Shown in pieces: positions 44,309 through 54,017 of a stretch of DNA of 64,000 nucleotides; within the stretch, counting starts at the first letter, position 1, and each line of letters begins with the position of its first letter. The translations under genes were made by a program, and so were the position numbers. A model generated the notes under the pieces. The model was not told where the DNA came from, did no database searches, and saw nothing but the letters and a program-made list of their open reading frames with translations. Source of the DNA: Xanthomonas arboricola (GTDB lineage: Bacteria > Pseudomonadota > Gammaproteobacteria > Xanthomonadales > Xanthomonadaceae). The stretch spans positions 496,001 through 560,000 of the forward strand of contig NZ_MIGY01000003.1 in the NCBI RefSeq assembly GCF_002940665.1, read 5' to 3'.

Positions 44309-47194
44309 CTAGAAGCGGTAGCGCACCCCCAAATAATAGCGTCGCCCGTAAGTGTTGTACTCACGGAAGCTGCCGGGCACCGGCATGTCGGAGATCCGCG
44401 GCTCGTTGGTCAGGTTGGAAGCCTCCAGCGACACCGACAGCTGCGCATTGACGCGGTAACTGGCGCGCAGGTCCAGGGTGCCGCTGTCGCGCACGTAGCG
44501 GTTCTGCGCCGGGGCGCCGACGAACTTCTGGAAATACTCGGAGCGGTACTTGTAGATGGCCTGCAGGTCGACCGCGCCGATGGCGTAATACAGCTGGCCG
44601 GAGAACACGTGCCGCGACAGGCCGAAGATATTGGCCGGCGCGACGATGCCGCCGCTCACCAGGCCGGTGGCCGGGTCGACCTGGTCGCCCAGGCGCAGAT
44701 CCTGGGTCTTGTAGTTGGAATCGGCGTAGTTGTAGCTCAGCTTGACGCCCAGGCCGTCGAACGGCGCAGGCAGGTAGGAGAAGCGGTGGGTGCCGGTCAG
44801 CTCCAGCCCGGTGAGGTCGCTCTTTTGCCGGGTGGTGACGTCCTGCACCACCGGCACCACCACCGCCGTGCCGTCGATGACGAAGCGCTCGTCCACCACC
44901 GTGGGCACCGCGCCACCGGTGAACTGCTTGTAATACACCGCGGCGCTGAGCAGGGAGTCGGCATTGGGATACCACTCCAGCGACACGTCCGCATTGGACG
45001 ACAGCAGCGGCTGCGTGCGCGGGTTGCCGGTGGCGGTGATGCTGCCGATTGCCTCGCCGACACTATTGAATTCGGTCCCCGGTTCCAGGATGAAGGTGCG
45101 TCCGGCAGACAGCGCCACCAGATCCGGGCGCGCCATGGCCCGGTACAGCCCGACGCGCAGCTGGGTCTGCTCGGTGAGGCCGATGTTGGCGTTGAAGCTG
45201 GGCAGGAACACGCGGTTGGACGCGCGCACCGTCTGCGCGGCGAAGCGTCCGGTTTCTACCAGCTGGATGGTGCCGTCGGGGTTGTCGATCACGTCCAGCT
45301 CGCCGCGCAATCCCACCGAGCTGACGTCGGTGCGCACCCAGCGCACGCCCAGGTTGCCATCCAACGGCAGCCCGAACAGCGTGCTGGCGAACTCGCCCAT
45401 CACATACAGCGCGCGGGTCTTCTCCTCCACGTCGGAGTCGGCGGTGCCGCGCGGGTCGGCATTGCGGCCGGTGTCGTCCACGCCGGTGATGGCGGCAAAC
45501 AGACAGCGGCTGTCGAAGGTGGCCCACTGCCGGATGGTGTTGCCGCTGGCGCTGGAGAGGAAATCCTCCTGCGGAAACGGTTGCCGGCAGGCCAGGTTGG
45601 CGGCGCGGATCGTGGCCGGATCGGTGACATTGCGCTCGACGCGGTCGTCCAGGTCGCGGTAGGTCGCCTCGGACAGGCGCACGCCGCCCTTGATGGAGGT
45701 GAGCAGCCCGCTTTCCGGGGTGAAGCCGCCATCGAAACGCCAGGCCCGGATGGTGTGCTCGCGGCGCAACTCGTCGCGGCGCGCACGCGCGGCGGCGCTG
45801 AAGTTGTCCGGGTTGTTCAGGTCGAACGCGGGATCGACTACGATCCCCGGCACATCGCCGGCATAGGTATAGGTGTAGTCCACGCGTTGCCCGTTGATTC
45901 CGGGTACGCGGTTGCCGTTGATATCGGTGGCATTGGAGCGCAGCCGCATCAGGCGGTCGATCTCGCTGCGCTCGGTGCGCGAATACGACAGGTCGGTGGA
46001 CAGCATCCAGGCCGCGTTCGGGCGCCATTCCACGCGTAGCCCGCCACCGCGGTACTGCTCGTCGCGCACCTTGTAGTCGGTGGAGGATTCCACCGTGCTG
46101 CTGCCGGTGTGGCCGAGCAAGGCGCCGTTGTCGCCCACCTGGCGGTTGTTGAGGTTGCGCAGGGTCTCGGAGAAGTTCAGCTCGGCGCGGTCTTCGGTCA
46201 CGGTGCGCTGCGAGTCCTGGTAATCCAGGGCCACATCCAGGCCGTCGAAAGGCCGCCATTGCAGCGCGGCGAAGGCCGCGTCGCGTTGATCGTGCTCGCT
46301 GATCTGGCGGTACACGCGGCTGCCGGGCGCCAGGTAATACGGCGTCCCCGCCTGCACCTGCGCCGGGGTCACGGCGGTGCAGTTGCGGCTGGCGCCCACC
46401 ACCTCGTTGGCGTTGCAGGCCGTCCAGGTGGAGCTGCTGCTCATCACCTCTTCCGGGTTGGTGCCTTCCAGCCGCTGCAGGCCGAGCGAGACCCCCAGCT
46501 TGCCGGCCCCGCGCAGATCGAACTGGTCCAGGTAGCTGACGGTGCCGCGCCAACCCACCCCATCGGCGTCGCGCAACTTGCTGTCGCCATCGGCATAGGT
46601 CGCCCGCCCGTCCAGTTGTACGCGGCGCTTGCCGAATTCCAGCGGCCGCACGGTCTGCATGTTGACCGTGCCGGCGATGCCGCCTTCGACGAAGTCGGCG
46701 CGCTGGGTCTTGTAGATCGCCACGGTGTTGATGAGTTCGGAGGGGAACTGGTTGAAGTTCACCGAGCGGTCGCCGCTGCCGTTGCTGGCCTCGCGCCCGT
46801 TGAAGGTGGCCGAGCCCAGGAACGGCCCCAGGCCACGGATGGAAATCTCCGACGCGCCGCCCTTTTCGCGGTGCGTGGCCGCACCGGTGATGGTCTCGAT
46901 CGCTTCGCCGATCGACAGCGCCGGCAGGTCACCGATGTCTTCTGCCGACAGCACGTCGGCCACCACCGTCTGCTCGCGCTTGCTGTCGATGGACGACTGG
47001 ATCGAGCTGCGGATGCCGGTGACCTTGACCTGGTCCAGCGTGGTGGGCGCTTGCTCCGGTGCCTGCTGGCCAGCATCGTTTTGCTGGGCCACGGCTGCCT
47101 GTGCGCTTGCCAGCGCAAGCGCGCTCAGCAGCGCCTGGGCCAACGCGTTACGGTTAATTGGTCTACGTGATTGGTTTAGTTCTAAACACCGCAC
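44309..47194 (-). CDS. TonB-dependent receptor, probably for alginate oligosaccharides
   Basis: About 961 residues. The likely start is a GTG at 47194 directly after the strong ribosome site GGGAGGAGG; the frame opens slightly upstream with a TTG. A signal peptide ends near ASAQAAVAQ. A TonB-box-like segment (LDQVKVTGIRSS) follows, then the plug (VVADVLSAEDIGDLPALSIGEAIE, ISIRGLGPFLGSATFNGREA) and the 22-strand barrel ending in YLGVRYRF. This is the Xanthomonas/Caulobacter TonB-dependent subfamily linked to carbohydrate uptake. It is divergent from the PL6-PL17 lyase operon, so uptake of alginate fragments across the outer membrane is the natural inference. Confidence 0.93.
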   Translation of the reverse strand: MRCLELNQSRRPINRNALAQALLSALALASAQAAVAQQNDAGQQAPEQAPTTLDQVKVTGIRSSIQSSIDSKREQTVVADVLSAEDIGDLPALSIGEAIETITGAATHREKGGASEISIRGLGPFLGSATFNGREASNGSGDRSVNFNQFPSELINTVAIYKTQRADFVEGGIAGTVNMQTVRPLEFGKRRVQLDGRATYADGDSKLRDADGVGWRGTVSYLDQFDLRGAGKLGVSLGLQRLEGTNPEEVMSSSSTWTACNANEVVGASRNCTAVTPAQVQAGTPYYLAPGSRVYRQISEHDQRDAAFAALQWRPFDGLDVALDYQDSQRTVTEDRAELNFSETLRNLNNRQVGDNGALLGHTGSSTVESSTDYKVRDEQYRGGGLRVEWRPNAAWMLSTDLSYSRTERSEIDRLMRLRSNATDINGNRVPGINGQRVDYTYTYAGDVPGIVVDPAFDLNNPDNFSAAARARRDELRREHTIRAWRFDGGFTPESGLLTSIKGGVRLSEATYRDLDDRVERNVTDPATIRAANLACRQPFPQEDFLSSASGNTIRQWATFDSRCLFAAITGVDDTGRNADPRGTADSDVEEKTRALYVMGEFASTLFGLPLDGNLGVRWVRTDVSSVGLRGELDVIDNPDGTIQLVETGRFAAQTVRASNRVFLPSFNANIGLTEQTQLRVGLYRAMARPDLVALSAGRTFILEPGTEFNSVGEAIGSITATGNPRTQPLLSSNADVSLEWYPNADSLLSAAVYYKQFTGGAVPTVVDERFVIDGTAVVVPVVQDVTTRQKSDLTGLELTGTHRFSYLPAPFDGLGVKLSYNYADSNYKTQDLRLGDQVDPATGLVSGGIVAPANIFGLSRHVFSGQLYYAIGAVDLQAIYKYRSEYFQKFVGAPAQNRYVRDSGTLDLRASYRVNAQLSVSLEASNLTNEPRISDMPVPGSFREYNTYGRRYYLGVRYRF

Positions 47195-47456
47195 AATTCC
47201 TCCTCCCAAAGGACGCTCGAGACCGAGCGTGGTGGAGACTCCACGCGGACTAACGCCAAGTCAATCATTTCTTCGATTTACCCGACCAACCGCATCACTA
47301 GGCCAGTTTTCGTAATTTTTTTGTGCATTCGCAGCATGACATAGAGCGATTCACAGGCTTCAATACAGACCAACTGGACTACTATTTTGGTTGACGATCC
47401 AGTCTGCACTGTTACCCTCGGCCATCACCGACGCGCCAGCGTCCAGGAGCATCCCG
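47195..47456. promoter_or_regulatory. Divergent control region of the alginate-type locus
   Basis: 262 bases between the receptor start and the lyase start. It is notably AT-richer than the surroundings around 47260-47400 (a run TTCGTAATTTTTTTGTGC near 47310) and must hold both promoters. A weak dyad, ACCAA (47369) and TTGGT (47387) 13 bases apart, is a possible regulator site. No clean GntR-type palindrome was found. Confidence 0.5.
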
Positions 47457-49649
47457 ATGCGATCCCCCGTCTCCCTTGCCTGCCTGTTGCTGCTGTGCGC
47501 GCCCGCCTGGATCGGCTCGGCCCAGGCCACCTCGTACCTGGTGCACGACCAGAGCGAGTACGCCGTGGCGGCGGCGGCGCTGCGCGCCGGCGATCGCATC
47601 GTGCTGGCCGATGGGCAGTGGCGGGATTTCGCCATCGTGCTGCGCGGGCAAGGCACCGCCGAGCAGCCGATCACCCTCACCGCGCAAACGCCCGGCAAGG
47701 TGATCATCAGCGGCACCTCCGACCTGCAGATGGCCGGCACCTACCTGGTGGTATCGGACCTGGTGTTCCGCGACGGCCATAGCCCGGGCGATGCGGTGCT
47801 GTCGTACCGCATCTCCAGCAAGGAACGCGCGCGCCATAGCCGCATCACCGGCGTGGTGGTGGACGGCTTCAGCAAGCCCACCCGCAGCGATTCGGACAAC
47901 TGGGTGGCGCTGTACGACAGCGACAACCGCTTCGACCACAACCAGCTGGTCGGCAAGACCAATGCCGGCCCCACCCTGGTGGTGGTGCGCGACGCCACCC
48001 AGGGCCTGGACAATCGCCATCGCATCGACCACAACTGGTTTGGGCCACGCCCCAACCTGGGCGCCAATGGCGGCGAGACGCTACGCATCGGCACCAGCAG
48101 CGATGCCGACAGCGCCTCCAACTCGGTGGTGGACAACAACTGGTTCGAAGGCTGCGACGGCGAGGTGGAGGTGGTCTCCAACAAGTCCGGCGGCAACACC
48201 TACCGTGGCAATGTGTTCAAGCAATCGCGCGGCGCGCTGGTGCTGCGGCATGGCGATGGCAACCTGGTCGAGCGCAACGTGTTCTTCGGCGACGGCAAGG
48301 CCGACACCGGCGGCATCCGCGTGATCAACCGCAAGCAGACCGTGCGCCACAACTACCTGGAAAACCTGGCCGGCGATGGCTATTCGTCGGCGCTGAGCAT
48401 CATGTACGGGGTGCCCAACTCGCCCGCCAACCGCTACGTGCAGGTGGACCAGGCGCGCATCGAGCGCAACACCTTCGTGACCGTCAACCAGCTGTTCTTC
48501 GGTGCCGGCATGGATGCCGAGCGCACCGCCGCGCCGATCAACAGCCGCTTTGCCGGCAACCTCATCGTGGCCGCGTCCGACCCGGTGCGCGTGCTGGGCG
48601 ATCTGTCCGGCATTGCCTTCACCAGCAACCTGCAAAGCCCGCTGGCCTCCACCCGCCTGCCCGGCGGCGTCAACAGCCGCCAGGTGACGATGACCCGCGC
48701 CAGCACCGGCCTGCTGGTCGCCGACAACGCCACGGGCGTCGGTGCCGACCCGGCGCTGAGCTACATCGCGCGCACGCAGGTGGGCGTGAGCTGGTACCCC
48801 AAGCAGGCAGCGCCGGCAGTCACCGACAGCGGCCGCCGCACCCGCGTGCGGCCGGGGCAGTCCAGCCTGACCGACGCCGTGGCGCACGCCGGCCCCGGCG
48901 ATCGCCTGCAACTGGACGCAGGGCGCTACCAGGTCGATGACATCCTCGACGTGGACCGGCCGCTGACGCTGGAAGGCCCGCAACGCGGCCGCGCGCGCAT
49001 CCGCTTTTCGCAGCCGGCGCTGTTCCAGATCGCGCCCGGCGGCTCGCTCAGCCTGGCCCGGCTCGAGATCGATGGCCGCGCCGCGCCCGCGCAGCCGGGC
49101 AATGCGGTGATCCGCACCGCACCCGGCAGCGCGGTGGCGCAGTACCAGCTCACATTGCACGACATGCACCTGCATCATCTGCACGCGCAAGCCGGCTTCG
49201 ATGTGATCGCACTCGGCAAGGGCAGCCTGGCCGACCATATCCTGCTGGACAGGTTGCTGGTCGAGGACGTCTCCGGCCGGGTGCTGTCCGCGCACGCCGA
49301 GACCGACGACCGCGGCACCTACAACGTCGAACGGGTGACGGTGCGGCAGTCGCAGTTCCACCGCGTCGCCGGGCCGGTGCTGGACCTGTATCGCGGTGGC
49401 CGCGACGAAAGTACCTTCGGCCCGGTGCTGCAGGTGAGCGACTCGCACTTCGCGCAGGTCGGCCGCGCTGCGGATGCGTCGTTGCGCCTGCACGGCGTGC
49501 AGCGCATCGCGCTGCGCAATAACCGCTTCGTCGACAGCGCCGCGATCCTGGCGCAGCGCACCACCGGTACGCCCCACCTCATCGCCAGCGGCAACCAGTT
49601 CGTCGGCACCCCGGCGCTGCACGCCGACGCAGCGGAGCCCCTGCTATGA
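47457..49649 (+). CDS. PL6-family alginate lyase
   Basis: 730 residues from the ATG at 47457 with AGGAG upstream; an upstream TTG at 47391 is less likely because only the later start gives a signal peptide (LACLLLLCAPAWIGSAQA). Chondroitinase-B-like parallel beta-helix. Catalytic residues of family PL6 are recognisable: Lys about 243 in VEVVSNKSGGN and Arg about 264 in LVLRHGDGN. The C-terminal ~250 residues form a second beta-helix, as in two-domain members. It should cleave alginate in the periplasm by beta-elimination. Its stop overlaps the PL17 start (ATGA), the first of two such overlaps in the operon. Confidence 0.93.
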   Translation: MRSPVSLACLLLLCAPAWIGSAQATSYLVHDQSEYAVAAAALRAGDRIVLADGQWRDFAIVLRGQGTAEQPITLTAQTPGKVIISGTSDLQMAGTYLVVSDLVFRDGHSPGDAVLSYRISSKERARHSRITGVVVDGFSKPTRSDSDNWVALYDSDNRFDHNQLVGKTNAGPTLVVVRDATQGLDNRHRIDHNWFGPRPNLGANGGETLRIGTSSDADSASNSVVDNNWFEGCDGEVEVVSNKSGGNTYRGNVFKQSRGALVLRHGDGNLVERNVFFGDGKADTGGIRVINRKQTVRHNYLENLAGDGYSSALSIMYGVPNSPANRYVQVDQARIERNTFVTVNQLFFGAGMDAERTAAPINSRFAGNLIVAASDPVRVLGDLSGIAFTSNLQSPLASTRLPGGVNSRQVTMTRASTGLLVADNATGVGADPALSYIARTQVGVSWYPKQAAPAVTDSGRRTRVRPGQSSLTDAVAHAGPGDRLQLDAGRYQVDDILDVDRPLTLEGPQRGRARIRFSQPALFQIAPGGSLSLARLEIDGRAAPAQPGNAVIRTAPGSAVAQYQLTLHDMHLHHLHAQAGFDVIALGKGSLADHILLDRLLVEDVSGRVLSAHAETDDRGTYNVERVTVRQSQFHRVAGPVLDLYRGGRDESTFGPVLQVSDSHFAQVGRAADASLRLHGVQRIALRNNRFVDSAAILAQRTTGTPHLIASGNQFVGTPALHADAAEPLL

Positions 49650-51889
49650 CCCGTTCCACCCGCCTGTTGCTGCTGGTCCTGGTCAGCGCCGGCAGCGCTC
49701 TGCCCTGCAGCGCCGCCCCGTCACCCGCAGCCGAACAAGCGGCGCAGCCGCAACCGCGCGCCACCGACGCCACGCCGGTGCTGGTCACCGCCCGACAATG
49801 GCGCGAGATGGCCAGCGCTGGCGCCAGGCTGCCGGTGTTCGCCCGCGAGCAGGCACGCGCAGAAGCCAGCGTGCGCGCGGCGATGCGGGCCGGGGTGGAC
49901 GTGCCGGTGCCCAGCGATCCCGGCGGCGGCGCCAGCCACGAGCAGCACAAACGCAACTACCAGGCCATCCAGGCGGCCGGCGCGCTGTACCGGCTCACCG
50001 GCGATCGCGCCTATGCCGACTATGCGCGCGACGTGCTGCTGGCCTACGCACGCCTGTATCCCACGCTGGGCGCTCACCCGGCCGGGCGCGGCCAGGTCCC
50101 GGGGCGGCTGTTCTGGCAATCCTTGAACGACTCGGTGTGGCTGGTCTACGCAAGCCAGGGCTACGACGCCATCCGCGACACGCTCAGCGCGCAGGACCGC
50201 GCCACCATCGACCGCGAGGTGTTCGCGCGCATGGCGCAGTTCCTGTGCGACGAAAGCGCCGACAACTTCGACAAGATCCACAACCACGCCACCTGGGCGG
50301 TGGCCGCGGTCGGCATGACCGGCTACGTGCTGCGCGATCAGGTGCTGGTGGACAAGGCGCTGCGCGGCAGCAGGCGCGATGGCAAGGCCGGCTTCCTGGC
50401 GCAGGTGGACCAGCTGTTCTCGCCGGACGGCTACTACGCCGAAGGCCCGTACTACCAACGCTATGCCCTGGCGCCGTTCGTGCTGTTCGCCAATGCGATC
50501 GAGCGCAACCAGCCGCAGCAGCGCATCTTCCAGCGTCGCGACGGCGTGCTGCTCAAGGCCGTAAACAGCCTGGTGCAGAGCAGCTACGGCGGCTATTTCT
50601 TCCCGATCAATGACGCCATCCTCGACAAGGGCCTGGACACCGAAGAACTGGTGGCCGGCATCGGCATCGCCTACGCGCAGACCCACGATCCGCAGCTGCT
50701 GTCCGTCGCACAACGCCAGCGCCGCGTCCTGCTCACGCCCGAAGGCCTGGCCGTGGCCAGCGCGCTCACGCAGGACCGCGCCCAACCGTTCGCCTTCGGC
50801 AGCGTGTTGCTGCGCGATGGCGCACAGGGCGACCAGGGCGCGCTGGCGATCCTGCGCAGCGGCGGCGAAGACGGCCAGACGCTGGTGATGAAGAACACCT
50901 CGCAAGGCATGGGCCACGGCCACTTCGACAAGTTGCACTGGCTGTTCTACGACAACGGCCAGCGCGTGGTCACCGACTACGGCGCGGCGCGTTTCTTGAA
51001 TGTGGAAGCCAAGGCCGGCGGCATCTATCTGCCGGAAAACAGCAGCTGGGCCAAGCAGACCGTTGCGCACAACACGCTGGTGGTGAACGAGACCAGCCAC
51101 TTCAACGGCGACTGGAAAGTGGGCGAGCAACACGCGCCGACGCAGCTGCTGTTCGCCAGCACTGCCGACACCCAGATCGTGTCGGCGCGCATGCAGCAGG
51201 CCTACGACGGAGTCACCTTCACCCGCACCCAGGCGCTGCTGTCGCACCCGCAGCTGCGCCTGCCGGTGGTGGTCGACCTGCTGCGCGTCAACGCCAGCGC
51301 TCCGGCACGTTACGACCTGCCGCTGCACTTCAACGGGCAGATCATGCAGGTCGGCTTCAAGGCAGAGCGCGCACTGACGCAACGCCCGGTACTGGGCAAG
51401 GCCAACGGCTATCAGCACCTGTGGGTGGACGCCTCCAGCGACGCCAGCACCGACACGCGCAGCCTGAGCTGGCTGCTCGCCGGCCGCTTCTACAGCTACC
51501 GCTTCGGCAGCAGCGCGCCTGCGCGTGCCTTGCTGGTGGAAAGCGGAGCCAACGACCCGAATTTCAACCTGCGCCGCGAACCGGCGCTGATCCAGCGTGT
51601 CGATGGGCAGGCCAATGTCAGCTTCTTCGGCGTGCTGGAACCGCATGGCGAATACAACGGCACCGCCGAGTACGTACGCGGTGCCAACAGCCGCATCCGC
51701 GCCATCGAGCGCGTGCGCGGCGACGATGCCGAGGTGATCGTGCTCACCCTGGTCGGCGGCCAGCGCATCGCGCTGGCGGTGGCCGACGACGCCGATGCAC
51801 AACGCAGCCACCAGGTGCAGGCCGCCGGTCAGCGCTACAGCTGGCGCGGCGGCTATGCGCGCTTCGATCGCACCGCAGGTGCGCAATGA
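49646..51889 (+). CDS. PL17-family oligo-alginate lyase (heparinase II/III-like)
   Basis: 747 residues with a signal peptide (LLLLVLVSAGSALPCSAA). N-terminal (alpha/alpha) toroid followed by a heparinase II/III beta-sandwich. The active-site pair NH is in KIHNHATWAVAA (about Asn213-His214), and the catalytic Tyr in EGPYYQRYAL (about 269-270). The Zn/His region MGHGHFDKLHWLFY is typical. It converts alginate oligomers from the end into unsaturated uronate monomers, which become DEH. Placed between PL6 and the transporter, overlapping both neighbours by 4 bases, so all three are translated from one message. Confidence 0.94.
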   Translation: MTRSTRLLLLVLVSAGSALPCSAAPSPAAEQAAQPQPRATDATPVLVTARQWREMASAGARLPVFAREQARAEASVRAAMRAGVDVPVPSDPGGGASHEQHKRNYQAIQAAGALYRLTGDRAYADYARDVLLAYARLYPTLGAHPAGRGQVPGRLFWQSLNDSVWLVYASQGYDAIRDTLSAQDRATIDREVFARMAQFLCDESADNFDKIHNHATWAVAAVGMTGYVLRDQVLVDKALRGSRRDGKAGFLAQVDQLFSPDGYYAEGPYYQRYALAPFVLFANAIERNQPQQRIFQRRDGVLLKAVNSLVQSSYGGYFFPINDAILDKGLDTEELVAGIGIAYAQTHDPQLLSVAQRQRRVLLTPEGLAVASALTQDRAQPFAFGSVLLRDGAQGDQGALAILRSGGEDGQTLVMKNTSQGMGHGHFDKLHWLFYDNGQRVVTDYGAARFLNVEAKAGGIYLPENSSWAKQTVAHNTLVVNETSHFNGDWKVGEQHAPTQLLFASTADTQIVSARMQQAYDGVTFTRTQALLSHPQLRLPVVVDLLRVNASAPARYDLPLHFNGQIMQVGFKAERALTQRPVLGKANGYQHLWVDASSDASTDTRSLSWLLAGRFYSYRFGSSAPARALLVESGANDPNFNLRREPALIQRVDGQANVSFFGVLEPHGEYNGTAEYVRGANSRIRAIERVRGDDAEVIVLTLVGGQRIALAVADDADAQRSHQVQAAGQRYSWRGGYARFDRTAGAQ

Positions 51890-53196
51890 GCAGCGTCTCC
51901 ACCGGCGCCACCGGCACGCGGCCCGCGGGCAAGCGCTCGGCGGTGCGCTGGCTGATCGTGGCGCTGATCGCGGTGGCCACGGTGATCAACTACATTGACC
52001 GCAACGCGTTGGCGGTGATGTGGCCGGCAATCTCGCGCGACATCGGTGCCACCAAGGAAGACTACGCGCTGCTGGTCACCATCTTCATGCTGTTCTATGC
52101 CGCCGGGCAGTTCGTGTTCGGGCGGCTGTTCGACATCATCGGGACCCGGCTCGGCTTTGCCTTGTCCATCGCGGTGTGGTCGCTCTCCATCGCGCTGCAT
52201 GCCCTCACCCATTCCATCATGGCGTTCTCGGTGGTGCGCGCACTGCTGGGCATCAGCGAAGCCGGCGCCTGGCCAGGCGCGGTCAAGGCCAATGCGGAAT
52301 GGTTTCCCGCCCGAGAGCGTGCGTTGGCGCAGGGCATCTTCAATGCCGGCGCCTCCATCGGCGCGATCGTCTCGGCGCCGCTGATCGCGCTGCTGTTCCT
52401 GTCGTTCGGCTGGAAAGGCACGTTCGTGCTGATCGGCGTGCTGGGCATGCTCTGGTTGCTGCCGTGGCTGGTGATTTACCGCGCCGGGCCGGACCGGCAT
52501 CCCTGGGTCGACGCGGCCGAGCGTGCGTTGATCCTGGATGTACCCGACGCCGGCAGCGCGCCGCCGCCGGCCTACCTGCCCACGCTGCGTCAGCTGATGT
52601 CGCACCGGCAAAGCTGGGGGATCGTGCTGGCGCGGTTCTTCCTGGACCCGATCTGGTGGCTGTTCGTGTCGTGGTTGCCGATCTACCTGGCCGAGACCTT
52701 CCACTTCGACATCAAGCAGATCGGCGCATTCGCCTGGGTGCCGTTCGTCGGCGCGATGCTGGGCAGCCTGTGCGGCGGCTGGCTGTCCGGGCGGCTGATC
52801 GCGGCCGGCTGGAGCGTGGACCGCGCGCGCAAATGGACCATCACCCTGGGCGGGGCCATCATGACGCCGGCGCTGCTCGGCGCCGTGCAGGCAGCCGACC
52901 CGCGCATGGCGGTGCTGACGATTGCCGCCGTGCTGTTCGGCTTCCAGATCGCCATCGGCAATATCCAGACCCTGCCCGGCGACCTGTTCGCCGGTAAATC
53001 GGTCGGCTCGCTGGCCGGCATCGGCGGCATGGCCGCGGTGGCCGGCACCTTGATCACCACCTGGCTGGTCCCGGTGATGACCGCAACCTCGTACGCACCG
53101 ATGTTCATTCTGGTCGCCGCGCTGGTGCCGGCCTCGCTGGCCGCGCTGTGGCTGGTCACCGGCCGTATCCACAGACTCGACGCAGCGGGCACCTGA
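51886..53196 (+). CDS. MFS transporter, probable uronate (DEH) importer
   Basis: 436 residues; ATG overlaps the PL17 stop. Twelve-helix major facilitator of the anion:cation symporter (hexuronate/ExuT-like) branch: helix 1 ends VINYIDRNALAVMWPAI, a family hallmark, and FGRLFDIIGTRLGF and GISEAGAWPGAVKANAEWF are conserved. Expected role: import of the unsaturated uronate or DEH released by PL6/PL17 across the inner membrane. Followed 50 bases later by the SDR gene. The substrate is inferred from operon position. Confidence 0.92.
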   Translation: MSSVSTGATGTRPAGKRSAVRWLIVALIAVATVINYIDRNALAVMWPAISRDIGATKEDYALLVTIFMLFYAAGQFVFGRLFDIIGTRLGFALSIAVWSLSIALHALTHSIMAFSVVRALLGISEAGAWPGAVKANAEWFPARERALAQGIFNAGASIGAIVSAPLIALLFLSFGWKGTFVLIGVLGMLWLLPWLVIYRAGPDRHPWVDAAERALILDVPDAGSAPPPAYLPTLRQLMSHRQSWGIVLARFFLDPIWWLFVSWLPIYLAETFHFDIKQIGAFAWVPFVGAMLGSLCGGWLSGRLIAAGWSVDRARKWTITLGGAIMTPALLGAVQAADPRMAVLTIAAVLFGFQIAIGNIQTLPGDLFAGKSVGSLAGIGGMAAVAGTLITTWLVPVMTATSYAPMFILVAALVPASLAALWLVTGRIHRLDAAGT

Positions 53197-53246
53197 GCGT
53201 GCCCGCTGCCTACTCCGCTTTCCCCACACCAACAGGACACACCCGC

Positions 53247-53999
53247 ATGCATTTCCACGACAAGGTCGCCATCGTCACCGGCGGTGGCCGCGATATCGGC
53301 CGCGCCATCTCGCTCAAGCTGGCTGCGGCCGGCGCCAAGGTCTGCATCAACTACGCCAACGACGACGCCAGCGCGCGCGATACGCTGGCGCAGCTGCAGG
53401 CCGCCGGCGGCCAGGGCATCCTGCACCGCGCCAACGTCACCGATGCCACCGCCGTGGCCGGCATGCTGACCGCCACGCGCACCGCCTTCGGCCAGCACAT
53501 CGATGTGCTGATCAACGTGGCCGGCGGCATGTTGGCGCGCAAGCCGCTGGCCGACATCGACGAGACCTTCTTCCATCAGGTGATGGACCTCAACCTCAAA
53601 TCGGTCTACCTGACCACCCAGGCGGTGGCGCCGCATATGCGCGAAGGCGGCGCGATCGTCAATTTCGCCTCGCTTGCCGGGCGCGATGGCGGTGGACCGG
53701 GTGCGGCCATCTACGCCACCGCCAAGGCGGCGGTAATGACCTTCTCGCGCGCGATGGCCAAGGAACTGGGCCCGCGCGGCATCCGCGTCAACGCCCTGTG
53801 CTGCGGCATGATCTCCACCCGCTTCCACGACGACTTCACCAAGCCGGAAGTGCGCGCCTTCGTCGCCAATGCCACCCCGCTACGACGCGAAGGCCGCCCC
53901 GACGAAGCCGCCGATGCGGCGTTGTACCTGGCATCGGATGCGGCCAGCTTCATCAATGGTGCCAACCTGGACGTCAACGGCGGCGTGTTCTTTTCCTGA
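53247..53999 (+). CDS. SDR-family oxidoreductase, probable DEH reductase
   Basis: 250 residues from the ATG at 53247, preceded by CAGGACAC. Classical short-chain dehydrogenase: cofactor loop TGGGRDIGRA near residue 11, NVAGG strand, catalytic Ser in NFASLAGRDG and the Tyr-Lys pair in YATAKAAV. In alginate pathways an SDR reduces DEH to 2-keto-3-deoxygluconate with NAD(P)H, and its place behind the lyases and transporter makes that the best guess. A KduD-like role is the main alternative. The enzymes after KDG (kinase, aldolase) are not in the window. Confidence 0.88.
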   Translation: MHFHDKVAIVTGGGRDIGRAISLKLAAAGAKVCINYANDDASARDTLAQLQAAGGQGILHRANVTDATAVAGMLTATRTAFGQHIDVLINVAGGMLARKPLADIDETFFHQVMDLNLKSVYLTTQAVAPHMREGGAIVNFASLAGRDGGGPGAAIYATAKAAVMTFSRAMAKELGPRGIRVNALCCGMISTRFHDDFTKPEVRAFVANATPLRREGRPDEAADAALYLASDAASFINGANLDVNGGVFFS

Positions 54000-54017
54000 T
54001 CGACAAAGGAGTGCTGC

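Noticed and set aside
47175..47188. 14-bp palindrome GTTTAGTTCTAAAC at the start of the TonB-dependent receptor
   Set aside because: It lies within the first codons of the receptor (encoding CLELN), where coding constraint can explain it; no second copy was seen in the divergent region.
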